From NCBI RefSeq assembly GCF_910589235.1, contig NC_060955.1, forward strand, positions 8,238,194-8,302,193: DNA of 64,000 bases, read 5' to 3'. Positions 52,226 to 63,830 of this stretch are shown here, piece by piece. Positions within the stretch are counted from its first letter, which is position 1; each line of letters starts with the position of its first letter. The notes beneath the pieces were generated by a model. The model had not been told where the DNA came from. It worked only from the letters and a program-made list of their open reading frames with translations, and did no database searches. The DNA comes from Vespa crabro (taxonomy: Eukaryota > Arthropoda > Insecta > Hymenoptera > Vespidae). The translations under genes were made by a program, and so were the position numbers.

Positions 52226-52231
52226 TAGCTA
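52166..52231. repeat. Compound (CCAA)n (CCAG)n (CTAG)n array
   Basis: Five CCAA units change to about nine CCAG units and then to CTAG, ending GCGAACGAGCG. Adjacent motifs differ by one base. Confidence 0.95.
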
Positions 52232-53038
52232 GCGAACGAGCGCACTGATGATGACGTTACAATCGATTTCAATCGCGCTCTTGTCCTATCACAAAAGGAT
52301 CCAAAGGGCTACCCTTCCGTGTCCGCGGGCGCCTACCTTCCGATCCGTATCAACGCGTCTTTTCTCGCGGCAGCCGGATTTTCTTCTTCTTATCCTAAGA
52401 AACCTTTCTCCTTTCGTATTTCTCTATTCAGATGGATGGATAATAGACGAACGAATGGATAGATTTATTCCGGTTACGCGTCATGCACCTTCATAGCCTT
52501 AAAGCGTTAACGATGTAAAAAAAAAAGAAGAAGAGAAGAAGAAAAAATAAAAAGAGAAAATAGAGAAGAATAGAGTTGTAATATAACGCGAGTTCTATAT
52601 CGACTATGAGAGAGCGTTTCTTGTTACGTTATTAAACCCTTATGAATCGAACTTGGATTTAATACTATATAATATGATATTTTTTTCATTAGCAATTTAC
52701 AACATCGAAAAAGAAGATCTAATGAACAAATGCAAAGTATGTATAGACTAATCCTTCGGTGGAAAGAACGCGTGAATAAATAGAGAAGCAAAATGATGAT
52801 ACATCCCCGAAAGGAGGGAGATGTAAAGTGCACTTTACTTGACTCTTGAAAGCATATGTATATACACATGTACACACAGACGTATCCCACAGACACATAA
52901 ATAGACGTATGTCCCACTTAAACCTGTACGCATACCACGAAAGAATCAACACTCTCCACTCGACTAATACTCGCATCTTCTACGGAGACAATTACCGCGG
53001 TCCATATATGTAGTCTCGTACAAAAGAAAGAATTCTCT

Positions 53039-53120
53039 TTTCTCTCTCTCTCTCTCTCTTACTCATTCTCATTTCTCTCATTCTCTTTCTCTTTCTTTTT
53101 CTCTTTTTCTTTCTCTTTTT

Positions 53121-53151
<31 letters not shown>

Positions 53152-53154
53152 CAG
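53039..53154. repeat. (CT)n / (CTTT)n pyrimidine tract
   Basis: About 115 bp of pyrimidines. Confidence 0.9.
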
Positions 53155-53439
53155 TGGATATAAGTGAAAAGAGTAAAAAGAAAGGATAGAAGAAAGGAAG
53201 CAACAAGGAAAGAAAAAAAAAGAAATACTAGACAAGGAGTCGTACAGCGTGCACTCAGAACACACGAGGAGGATCTTCGGATCCTTGCGAGAAATCCGAC
53301 GAACACAAGCGACCGCTCCGTTTCAAACATAGGAGCAGCTTGATATAGCGTACGGATATACACGAGCGATCCGAACGTATAACGTTTCCTGTTAGCTGTT
53401 ATATTCCCGCACGCACGAGCACGGCAGCATTCTCTTTCT

Positions 53440-53600
53440 CTCCTTTTTCTTCTTCCTTTCTTCTCTTTCTTCTCTTCCTCATTTTCTTCTTCTTCTTCTC
53501 CTTCTCCTTCTTCTTTCTCTTCTTCTTTTTCTACTTCTCCTTATCCTTCTTCTCCTCCTCCTCCTCCTCCTTCTCTCTTCTTCTTCTTCTTCTACTTGCC
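53440..53600. repeat. (TTC)n / (TCC)n pyrimidine tract
   Basis: About 160 bp, nearly all pyrimidine. Confidence 0.88.
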
Positions 53601-55399
53601 TACCATTCTATCTCCCTCCCAGACAATTTGCTTGCGTCCCTAAGATTTATGCGGTCCCGGCAAACAGTGCCACTACTGTTACTTTCTTCCTCGTGGAATC
53701 GCGCGGTACACGCGGCAGAAAATCCGTTCTACCTTCCTCCTCCTCCTCCTCTTCCTCCTCTTCTTCTTTTTCTTCTTCTTTTTCTTCTTCTTCAAACGAT
53801 GCCTGAAACGTTGTTACGGCGCACTTTCGACGAATACGAGTAAAACGAGTAGCTAACTCATGATCGCCGTGAAACTAGCCATAATTTTTTTTCTTTTTCT
53901 GTTTTTTCCTTTTTTTCCTTTTTTCCTTCTTTCTTTTTCTTTTTCTTTTTTTTATCGAAGTTTCTCTCCGCTTTTCTTTCTTTTCTACTGAGACAACTCG
54001 TGTAGTTAATAAAAATAAATGGCAGAAATAAAGTAATTTTTAAACATGGACATCTTATAGCATTAAGATCGTAGGTAGCGATTTGTCTCTCGAATACTTA
54101 TCAGGTTGTTGCATCGATATAATTTATGTGAATCGATGAAATAAGAAAACGTTCGAAAGCTTTCAGAAAGAGAACTCGTCTTATCAGTAGTACGTACCGT
54201 ATAACGATACCAGATTGGATGACGGAATTAATACAAGAACATACAAAAATTATCAGAGATAAAGTGTTGACTAAGAAGAAGAATAAGAAGAAGAATAAGA
54301 AGAAGAAAAAGGAGAAGAAGAAAAATAAGAACGTACAGCAAATACTGTGATAGCTGTTGTATCCGTTGTATAATTCTGATAGCCTAAGAGATTGTATTTA
54401 TTGCACTAATATCGATAATAGCTCGTACCTATTGAAGATGAATGATTAGAAGAAAAATGGTGTGAATTTTCGAAATTTTTTATTGAAAAATATAAAAATT
54501 TCATTATCAATTCTGTGTCAACGATAAAATATTACGAGATGCTGCAAATTGACAAAAAATTTAATAAAAACAAATTTAATAAGTTTCCATGATGGTCAAT
54601 AATAATTTTCCAGAAATATTTACACAAACTTCAATTAAAACTCAATAAATTAATAAAAGATTCCTCAAAATTATTGTGAAAATTTTATATACATTATCGT
54701 AACGATAAAGTTGCGCCAATGTTTTCTCAGCAATGTCATTACCAATATCAACCATGTATATCCATCGATCGTTTGTGATCACGTACGTAAATTCATGATT
54801 TCATTCTTCGATGCGATCAACGAAAACGTTGCAATCGTGTTTGAAGTCGACGGAGCAAAGAAGCAGGGAACTTGTTATATTCGCTAAAGTGGAGCAAGAT
54901 TTATATACGAATTTGTAATTTAAATAGGGATTTAATTAGCACCGAACATGAGGTCGCTATACGTCTATCTGTACTTACGTATCCATCCACGTCCAGCGAG
55001 CTATTAGCGATAATGGTTCGTTTCCATGAAGATGAAGTACCAGTAACGATCAAGCATGGCCAGAGAAGAAAAGAAGAAAAAGAGAGAAAGAAAGAGCGAG
55101 AGAGAGAGAGAGTGAGAGAGAGAGAGAGAGAAGAGTTTAGTACAGCCCCTGCAGCTTTTGTATTTTTAACGCTCGGAATGCTCCATCGGCACCAGCATCA
55201 CCTACGTCGTCTTCGTTGTCGTCTTCGACATCGACTGCACGGTGTCCTCGTGAAACCTGCGGTCAAGGAACCGAAGGACACGATTTATTATGATTGGTTC
55301 GCCATATATCGACTACCAGACACCCCGGGCAAAAATGAAAGCACGTTTATGACCGTCTCACCGCGGGTATAGTTTGCCTTATTGTTCTCTAAACGAAAA

Positions 55400-55423
55400 A
55401 GAAGAAGAGAGGGAGAGAGAGAA

Positions 55424-55468
<45 letters not shown>
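55400..55468. repeat. (GA)n microsatellite
   Basis: About 40 bp of pure GA after AAAG units; the purine-rich region continues to 55600. Confidence 0.93.
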
Positions 55469-55473
<5 letters not shown>

Positions 55474-55829
55474 TAAGTAAGGGAGACGAGAAAAATAAAA
55501 AAGAGAGAAAGAGAAAGAGAGAGAAAGAGAGTTAGTAAGAGAGACGAAAACGATAAAGAAAAAAAAAAGAAAGAGAAAGAGAGAAAGAAATAGAAGGAAA
55601 GAAAATGGAAGGAGACTTTCTTTCTGCTTACCGTTACGTTAAAATATGCGATCGGTGCAGGTGCGTTCGGTGCTATTGCAATTACTCGCATGCCGAGTTT
55701 ATCGTGCTTTTTACGACGCGTAGGAAAGTCCAATCGTCTATTATCTGTCCCGGCGGCATTACTTTTTCCCTTCGATTTGATTTACGTGTACGTTATGTAC
55801 CTGCGTAAAGGCGAGCTTTGCCCTCGTAA

Positions 55830-55830
<1 letters not shown>

Positions 55831-55920
<90 letters not shown>
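55831..55920. repeat. (AT)n array with ATGT interruptions
   Basis: 90 bp in two AT blocks. Confidence 0.95.
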
Positions 55921-55922
<2 letters not shown>

Positions 55923-56319
55923 ATCCGATCTTTTTCTACTATATATATTCATGTATATAGGTACATATATAGATAATATAGAAATGAAAATGGCGAGAAA
56001 ATAGAACGATGGTGAAAAGGTAATCGGTAACAAAATTATCGAAATGAAATTTCTTCACTCTTTTCCGTGATAAATTTAAAATCGAAAGAGAGAGAGAGAG
56101 AGAGATATTTCTATTGAAAAGAGAGAGAGAAAGGGAGGGAAGGAGACAGCGAGAAAGATAGAATTCTGGAAAATTTAAGGAACGTTATAATGATAAGGTA
56201 AAATCTCAATGTTTACACGTATAAACGAGATACGATTAAGTATGCACCGATTCAACCATGTTCGCTCCAATTTTTTTCTCTTCTCTCTATCTCTTCCTCT
56301 CTCTTTTTTTCTCTTCTTC

Positions 56320-56363
<44 letters not shown>

Positions 56364-56673
56364 TCTCTTTCTCTTTTTTTTTCTTTCTCTATCTATCTAT
56401 CTCATCTTAATAATTCTTCCGAAGAGTCATACAAAATACGCATTCTTCAAAATTCAGGTTAAATACTTTCTCGTAAAATTTATCATTGAACTTAATTGCA
56501 CTAACATTATCTTCCCCATCGGATTCAAGATTTTTTACGAAAGAACACGTTATCGCGATTGTTCTCTTTTCCTTCGTTCTCATTGTTTCGATTTTTCTGA
56601 CGATCATAATTTTCAAAACTTGCGTGTGATCATAAGTATTTAATAGGAATACTACATAACATGTATAAAAATA

Positions 56674-56687
56674 TATACATATATATA

Positions 56688-56720
<33 letters not shown>
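56674..56720. repeat. Compound (AT)n (ATGT)n
   Basis: AT units change to about six ATGT units. Confidence 0.92.
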
Positions 56721-57541
56721 ATCTACCGTCGAAATGTTTGAAGCGAAGTTTTCTTAGCTTTCGACGTAACACATCGGTTTCTCCTGACGTCAATACGAAA
56801 CATCTCATTTATCCAGTATATCCGTGGAGTATAGAGGAGAAGCTCATCTTTCGCTCAAGGAAGCATTAAAAGTATTTATGTTTCTATAAGCTCGCTTTTG
56901 TAAGCTGCCAATCATGAAACGACGCAAACTGATGATAGACCTAACGTTGACAGGAAGGATACAATTATTTTAGAAATAAAAGGAACAAAATTGGAACGAT
57001 GGTTTTTTCTTTTTTCTTTGTTTTCTTGTTGTGTTAACGTAGATGTGTTATCATTTTCCGTGAGCAAACATCACGTAAAATTAATTGTTTTTCTATTATT
57101 CCGAATACATTTATTGTTTAAAAATATAATAGGTATATGAGTATGTACGCACATATGTATGTACATAAATATATATATGAATATTTTCTACCTATATGTA
57201 CATCGTAATAATTATTTTATCGTATGGTGGCATACCGAGTGGATGTCTTCGTATAAACTGTAGTAATCTAGAAAATTTTTCATCACGAACTGCTATAATA
57301 TCAGCTGAATCAACTTTTCGGTATTCGTTTTTTCATTTAGTTCTAATAATTATCACGATAAGACGCGACGTGTATGATAATAGGATATACATTCATTTAT
57401 AGCTTTCTTTAAAATTTACATTATTAATAAGAATGTCAAAGAATTATGTCAACCATATTAACTTAAAACGTAATCGGCACGTATCAAAAATCAAAAGAAT
57501 TAATCGAACGTACCAACTAGAGTAAATATTTTTTTTGACTT

Positions 57542-57547
57542 TTTATT
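57542..57547 (-). promoter_or_regulatory. Poly(A) signal of the nuclease gene
   Basis: AATAAA on the - strand, about 45 bp after the TAA, implying a very short 3' UTR. No better signal lies nearer. Confidence 0.5.
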
Positions 57548-57591
57548 TTGCAAAGTATTCAAATTTTTTTCAAAATAATTTCTATCGATTT

Positions 57592-58267
57592 TTACGTTAG
57601 AACGCCTATCGTTTTAAATTTAGGAATGGTCGGTACGGCTTTACGTAGATCGTCGACAGTACACGCATAAGAGATACCCATTGTGGTATTTTTAGCATTC
57701 CACTTAAGCCATTTGATCGTGGAACTGATATCCGAGCATATGTAGTTATCACCGTCATCTTTCGACTTGATAAAGGGATTATTCAAACCAACAAACGCGG
57801 TACCCTTCTTGCTTCGTGAATCGTAGATTATTTTCCAAAAAAACTTAGGGACAGGAACGGTTTTAGTCCTATCATTGACGTAGAGATATATATCTTCCTG
57901 TTTGCCTCGAGCATTGGGCAATGTCATTTGACCGTGTACACCCGTGTAAACATCTAGATCCAAAGAACGATTAGTGGCAAAGTTTCTGATGCATTCCTCA
58001 AGTTTTCTCCAGTTACCAATATTGAAAGATATCCACTGAGGAGCCGTGTTTATGGTCCAAAAAGTAAGCGATTGTAAAGCACCATAAATGAAGTCGACCT
58101 TTGCCACCATATGTCCGCGAGACAGGAACTGATTTGACTTCATTAAATAAGATTTGGCCAATTTGCTTGAATTCAAAAGTTTTTCAAGTGTGATAAGCTG
58201 CTCGCTGAATTTGTATTGCTCGTTAATATCTATCTTTCCGTAATGATCTCCATCATTCCATTTCGGC
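57592..58267 (-). CDS. Nuclease exon 3 (catalytic domain)
   Basis: The acceptor is TTTTCTAG. One base completes Arg194, then the frame runs RPKWNDGDHYGKIDINEQY through the catalytic block SRGHMVAKVDF...NTAPQWISFNIGNW and on to TAA at 57592. It carries the proposed catalytic base His246, metal ligand Asn276 and Glu284, and the closing region with GISYACTVDDLRKAVP. The frame stays open well upstream of the first TTG, which confirms the splice junction. Confidence 0.93.
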
Positions 58268-59218
58268 CTAGAAAATAAGATTATCGACGATCATTATCAA
58301 TAGGATTACGAAGGGAAATGTGACAACCGGTTAAATCGAATTTCATACTTTTCCAAGTTCCTTCCTCGTCGAGTATATTCATCATTCTACAAGCAAATGC
58401 CGACATACTGAGACTAAAAACTAAACCTTCCTTTCCTGTTTATTATTCCCGCTTTGACCGTTCGCAAATAGATTCGTGTACTGTTTTCCGTCACTCATAT
58501 ATATTCGTTTGTATTTGTAAATAAGATCGTTATTGACCGTTTACCTGGGATAACCTTCCTGGTGTCCTCCAATCAATTTTGTCAGTCTAAATTTCGTGTA
58601 ATATGTATTGTAAGTTTTTTCATTGTGACACAGTTCTATCATGCGCAGAAAATCGGTGCTCAGATTGAAACCAATTTCGAAGTGAGTATTCCTGCCATAG
58701 CACGACGATTTCGTAATCTTAGCGATGTGCTCAGGCAAATGATAGCACGTCAACGATGAAAAATTTTTATTTTCACCATTAACGTGAAATATTTTATTCC
58801 CTACGCAGGTAGCTTTCACTTCTTGGGTGTAGTTCATGTTTCTTAGAGAATTTTGTTTTCCCGGACATGCCAAATAAATCGATTGACCCGCTTGCATCTT
58901 TAATATACCGTTAACGTCTGGATAAAGTATCACCGATGCAGTACCATTTCGAGTTAGAATCAATGGCTGTGGTTCTTTAAGATCGCCATACTTATATTTC
59001 GTGGATAGAACGCAATTGTTGCGCAAAAATTCTGCATCAGTCGTGTTGTCTAAAAATAGAAAAAAACAAAACAAAAAGAGAGAAAAATTTTCAGCTCTAA
59101 AGTGATATTATTATAAAATGTATTATCGAACATTATTCTTACAATCTATCACATCATTTTCGGTCGGTCTGGCAACGACTAATAAAATATGAATAAAGAG
59201 TGTCACGATCCCCAGCAT
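57592..59218 (-). CDS. Secreted DNA/RNA non-specific endonuclease, insect dsRNase-like
   Basis: Three exons on the - strand (59218-59143, 59049-58545, 58267-57592) join in phase across GT-AG introns of 93 and 277 bp to give 418 residues and a TAA. Residues 1-25 form a signal peptide. About 27-193 is the N-terminal region usual in insect members, and about 200-400 is the beta-beta-alpha-metal nuclease domain. It has SRGH (243-246), NTAPQW (267-272) and FNIGNW (275-280). His246, Asn276 and Glu284 keep the 30- and 8-residue spacing of the Serratia nuclease catalytic His89, Asn119 and Glu127. The family cuts DNA and RNA; secreted insect forms degrade double-stranded RNA in gut or saliva and limit RNAi. 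The first residue of the DRGH motif is Ser. The length is typical, so the gene looks complete and functional. Tissue and substrate cannot be told from sequence. Confidence 0.92.
58545..59049 (-). CDS. Nuclease exon 2 (N-terminal region)
   Basis: The acceptor is a T-rich tract ending TTTTTAG. The exon encodes residues 26-193 plus two bases of Arg194 and ends at the donor GTAAACGG. It contains several cysteines and NxS/T sites (NTT, NGT, NYT, NFS, NLS), consistent with a secreted glycoprotein. AGQSIYLACPG and GFNLSTDFL are typical of the region before the catalytic domain in insect members. The upstream methionine in the same open frame lies in the intron and is not the start. Confidence 0.9.
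59143..59218 (-). CDS. Nuclease exon 1 (signal peptide)
   Basis: ATG at 59218 starts MLGIVTLFIHILLVVARPT: a short N-terminus, a hydrophobic core of about 14 residues, then a polar stretch, as in a secretory signal peptide. The exon ends one base into a codon before the donor GTAAGAAT; TAC (Tyr26) forms with exon 2. The start is supported by the signal peptide and by a TATA box about 60 bp upstream. Confidence 0.88.
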
Positions 59219-59238
59219 GGTACTGGTTAGATGTTCTT

Positions 59239-59247
59239 TTACCTCAT
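59239..59247 (-). promoter_or_regulatory. Possible minimal upstream ORF (ATG-AGG-TAA)
   Basis: A two-codon frame lies 20 bases before the nuclease ATG. It is very close to the start of transcription expected from the TATA box, so it may not be in the mRNA or may be skipped. Confidence 0.25.
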
Positions 59248-59273
59248 GTCGCTTTTCAAGATCAGTTACTTCT

Positions 59274-59281
59274 CTTTTATA
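59274..59281 (-). promoter_or_regulatory. TATA box of the nuclease gene
   Basis: TATAAAAG on the - strand, about 56 bp upstream of the start codon. A start of transcription about 30 bp downstream would leave a short 5' leader of roughly 30 bases. A strong TATA box suits a highly expressed secreted protein. Confidence 0.6.
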
Positions 59282-60080
59282 CTGTTTAGTAATGTACACT
59301 GATAATTATTTTTTCTTATCAGTTTATACAGGTGAATTACGTATATAGACGGTAACTTATTTTAATATTGGACTTTTTCAAATACATTGAGAAATTAAAG
59401 ATTAATGAAACATAAAGAAAATATCTTTACAATTTGTGTGACTTTTTTTCGAACGGTACAATCGATTTTACTTTCTTATTTATAATAGATCAATGAACTA
59501 TAGATAGAAGTATCTCTAGTAAAAAAATGCTATTTACATGCAACCGATCATAATCGCGTGTAAATTTGAATGGTAAATAAAACGAAATATGTTTTAGTGA
59601 TACATGACAGATATTATATCAAATTCGTGATCAATTTTTTATCGAAATAAACCGTGAAAATAAAAACGATTATATAGGAAAAGTTAATATTGTTTTTTCT
59701 AACGACATAAAATGGTTATCGATCGAGTATAATAATCAATATATACAAGGTCTCCCATGGAATTGGATCGAGCTATACATCTTTGAAAGGATTGGAGATC
59801 GAGAAAAATGTCATACGACAAAATTGAATGGTATTAAACGATACATAATTCTATGAAATTTTCATGCATTTTTGTGTATCAGTGCAGTTACAAGGTGCAC
59901 TGGCACCTTTTTTTTAAAATATAGCTCTAATTTCGTATACGTTAATCGATACAGTTTTTCACGCTCTACAAAACATATTTATAATGTTATGTCTGAAAAT
60001 TGTTAGCTTAGGTGTTATTTTAATTTAATAACATGCTGAATTATTTCAATGTTTCAACACATTTAGATGTACTTTTTCAC

Positions 60081-60082
<2 letters not shown>

Positions 60083-60145
<63 letters not shown>

Positions 60146-60195
60146 GCATATGCACGAACACAAAGAGAGAGAAAGAGAGAGAGAAAGAGAAAGAG
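60083..60195. repeat. (AT)n followed by (GA)n
   Basis: About 50 bp of AT, a short unique spacer, then GA with AAAG units. Confidence 0.92.
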
Positions 60196-61854
60196 TACTT
60201 ACAGGCATAAGAAGACAATATGGTCTCCCAATGTCGAGAGATCACGTATAACGCAACGACATTTTCCGGCTTCTCAGGTACGATTCTTTTGAATTGCGTG
60301 AATCGTCCAGCAATTCGCACGAGACTCGTCTCTCTCCTTATCCTTCGGAGGTCGATGGGATAAGTCAGTGGAGTCTCTACTTCGAAGAATAAGAGAAACA
60401 AGAATCCTAGGCGTGGAACCTGACTGAATTGCGTAGCGACTTATGGGAAATGTGAAAGCTGCTCCGGTAACGTGGGTGTTGTCGATCTCACGCACGCATT
60501 TCAAGACTCGTTCTTTCGTTTTTCTCTCTCTTTTCTTTTCTTTTTTCCTTTTTCTTTTTCTTTTGTCTTTTTTCTCCCTTCTCTTCTTAATTTTCATTTC
60601 GAAATCTCTATTGATTTTACGTTGCGTTCATCTTGAAATTGTCCGTTGAAAGGAGGAAGATTTAAAAGCAGTTAGAAAGAGAGAAATAGTCGGGAAAGAT
60701 AAAGAGAGAATGTATACACTTATGCGAATGAAATAACGAACGGCTTATGCTCTGGTATACAAATAAGCGTCGCGTCTTCCAAGCTTGAACTTGGCAGCCA
60801 ACGTTATTTATCACCAGGAAGCATGGGACCTCTGATTAACGAAGGTCAGAATCGGTGCACAGAAACTACAAGTACGAACCGTTCTCCTTCTCTCTCCCTT
60901 CACTTTACAGTAGTGGTAATCTATCGATAGTGCGTCTATTTAAATCGTTCTGCTCGACTTTATCGCCTCGAGTACGACCGTACGAAGTTAAGAGAAAATT
61001 CGTATCGAAGAAAACAAAAAAGAAAAAAGAAGAAGAGAGGAAAAAATCAATTGTCCAATCGATGCCGTTAATCGTTTTAAGATAATACTCCGAGTAATTT
61101 ATAGCAATTTAAGGGAACTAATTTTCGAGAACAACGAATTATCCATCCACTTAGAAATAGCAGAAAATCTTACGAATTGATCAAACCGGTAGTTAATCAC
61201 GAGTCCACGAAGTAATTTCCAACTAGCCTCTGTAACCTCTGTAATCGCGATCGCGCGATCTTAGCAGACGACGTTGTAGACTTTACGAACTCTTCTTTCC
61301 TTATAGATTTTATCGATAATTTAAACAAAAAAAAAAGAAGAAGAGAGAAAGAAAAAATAAACAAAGCTAAAGGTATTATTCTTAGTTACATGATAAAGTA
61401 AAAGAAAAAGAAAAAAATTAGTGCGTAAGTGAAAAAAATATTTGTTGATTATTCGATTACAAAGCAAATTAATGGATCGTTAAATTTCAACAGAAATCTT
61501 ACAACAGAAAGTCAACGGAACTTACGTAAATCAAAGAACGATTGCGCGATATCCTTGAATTGAGCGACGTCTCTTCTTCGTTTCTTTGCTCTTCTCTCGG
61601 CAGAGAAGGAAATCTTTTCTTTTCACTGTCACATCAGAAACAAGAGAGGAAGCAGAAAAGGAAAGATCAGAGCGTCCAGCCGAGCTAAGATCGGTGACCA
61701 CGGAAAGAGAGAAAAAAAGAGAGAGAGAGAGAGAAAAAGAGAGAGAAAGGAAGAAGAAGAGAGGAACACCCGCGAGTACCGTTAGTTTCTTCCTCGAGCG
61801 GCCTCCCGGGACCAGACGTGTAATTTATATATCGCCCTGTGCTTACCTTCTCGT

Positions 61855-61915
61855 CCTCTTCGTCGCCGTCGACGTCGTCATCATCGTCGTTCTCGTCGTC
61901 GCCGTCGTCGTTAGC
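61855..61915. repeat. (GTC)n triplet tract
   Basis: Degenerate GTC triplets. Confidence 0.85.
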
Positions 61916-62505
61916 TCCGTGAAACATACACAATCTTCTTTATCACTCCAAAAGAAGTAGAGAAATAGATACGTGAACGAGGCACATTACGTTTTTCATA
62001 AGTACGGACGAAAGCGAAATGATATCGTAGACGTGATAATCAATAAAAAGGGATAAAAATTATCGTTGACGTTAGAGATAATTTGGAACTTTTTTGAGAG
62101 GATGTCTCATGATAAGAAGGATATCAACCTTTTGATATTGCAAAAGCCAAACGGCGAAACTTCCGACAACCTTATAGAATTTGTCGATTTAACATTTCAT
62201 CTTTTTTTTTTTATAACGATTAGAAGTAATCCCCGGTGGTACCGTCATTTCCTGGTAACGCCTTTGGATGTAATCTCCGTGAAGAGTTAGCAGTATCCTT
62301 AAAGGATGTCGATTATCATTGTCGCCCCGCGTCTTGTACAGGATCTTCTGTCGAGTCATTATGACATAGCAACTATAAGGGAAGAAATTGGAAAGGGAAT
62401 TTCTTTGGGAACGATACGCGGAAGAAGATAGCTCTCCTACGGTTCTAAAAGTTCGTAAGAATGTATCATCGTGTACCAATCACGTTTGCTTTCCTTTCAG
62501 TCGTC

Positions 62506-62563
62506 GCAAGCAAGCAAGCAAACAAGCAAGTGAACAAGTAAGCAAGCGAGTAAGCGACCAAGC
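62506..62563. repeat. Degenerate (CAAG)n tract
   Basis: About 14 CAAG-like units. Confidence 0.85.
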
Positions 62564-63052
62564 ATAATAACCTATGGGTGGATCGTAAAGATGAAAGTTT
62601 ACAAGGAACGATCCTCTTTCGTCCTTCTTCGTATCCTTCCCCATTCCGATGTCCCCGAGATACGCTTGGAACGGATCACGATAGATCCGCATGGATTGCA
62701 ATGATCATCGCTCAGAAGTTCGAAGACGTCCACAAGACGTTTTAAGGACGCTAACGTTCTTTAGGGATCTGAGGGACGCTCGAGAAAGAGGCGAATCGCT
62801 CGCGCTTCCTGCTTGAAGTTTACGATATCTAGCGAGCTTTGACACGAGAAGATCGCGATGACCCACGATTTATATTCCACTAGCAACCATAACTACAGCC
62901 TCCTCGGGACGGTACCGGACACGGGACTAGATGGGACGCTCAACGCACGCATGCAAATGCAACTCGCGGTGCTGATGCGACCACGTCCATTAGGATTGAT
63001 CGACTACATTAATACAACTTAGTGCCGACATGCTTGCAACTCGCGTGGATTC

Positions 63053-63054
<2 letters not shown>

Positions 63055-63135
<81 letters not shown>
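63055..63135. repeat. (CT)n microsatellite
   Basis: CT with two CTTT interruptions. Confidence 0.95.
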
Positions 63136-63137
<2 letters not shown>

Positions 63138-63823
63138 CCTCCTTTATTTATTCCCCTATTTCGTTTCCTCTTTTCTCTCTTTTACTCTCTTCTCTCTCTT
63201 TCGCTCTTTCTCTCCCTCTTTCTTCTCTTCTTCGCTCGACAGATCCGCAGATCTTACGATCTCGCAACGTGCCACGCCGTTTTGAGGCTGGTCGGCTAGC
63301 CAAGAGCTATCGACCATCGGTGTCTACTTCCGACAAGCTATCTTTCCTCCTCTATCTGTATACGTGTCTTTCGAACGACAACGACAGCGACGAAAGAAAC
63401 TTCAACCAAACCCTATGATCCTGAACGAGTTTCACACGTGATTATATCGATCAATTCTAATCGATAATTTATAAAAATTCTCAGTGCGTAACGATCTTAT
63501 CATATCTAACACTAACACAAATATCTAAAACATATTAACACAATATCTGATATATGTAAAATGGGAATGTTAATTTTCGAATAATTATCAATATTCTATT
63601 CGTAGTTTAAAACTTGAAAGAGAAATATTAAGAAATAAAGGAGGAATGCGTTTACGTTTGTGTATAGTGCACGCGTTGAACGCGCAATGCCGTTCGCGAG
63701 TCGAGCGTGTAATCCTCGACCCCTTAACCCTCCCCTCACTTCTCACCCCGCAGCTTTCGCGTACATAACGCGTGTACGTGTAACGTGCACGTTAAACGTT
63801 AAGTCGTGCAAAGCTCGCGGGAG

Positions 63824-63830
63824 TATAAAT
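63824..63830 (+). promoter_or_regulatory. Possible TATA box near the right edge
   Basis: TATAAAT within a CpG-rich stretch, followed by GTGCACAGTGCATCC and a short TGC repeat. A gene could begin beyond the window on the + strand; none is visible before the end. Confidence 0.3.

Larger units (their letters stand above)
41219..57541. other. 16 kb without a supported gene
   Basis: Contains CT, GA, AT and trinucleotide arrays, copy 2 of the interspersed repeat and a candidate acidic exon at 46572-46710. The open frames at 42631-43250, 47556-48257, 55005-55372 and 56209-56643 are built around microsatellites and show no family resemblance. Confidence 0.6.

Noticed and set aside
54872..55372. 166-codon + strand frame including DTIYYDWFAIYRLPDTP
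   Set aside because: A GA microsatellite interrupts it, the upstream start is not ATG, and the end resembles no family.
58562..58759. 65-codon + strand frame
   Set aside because: Shadow of nuclease exon 2.
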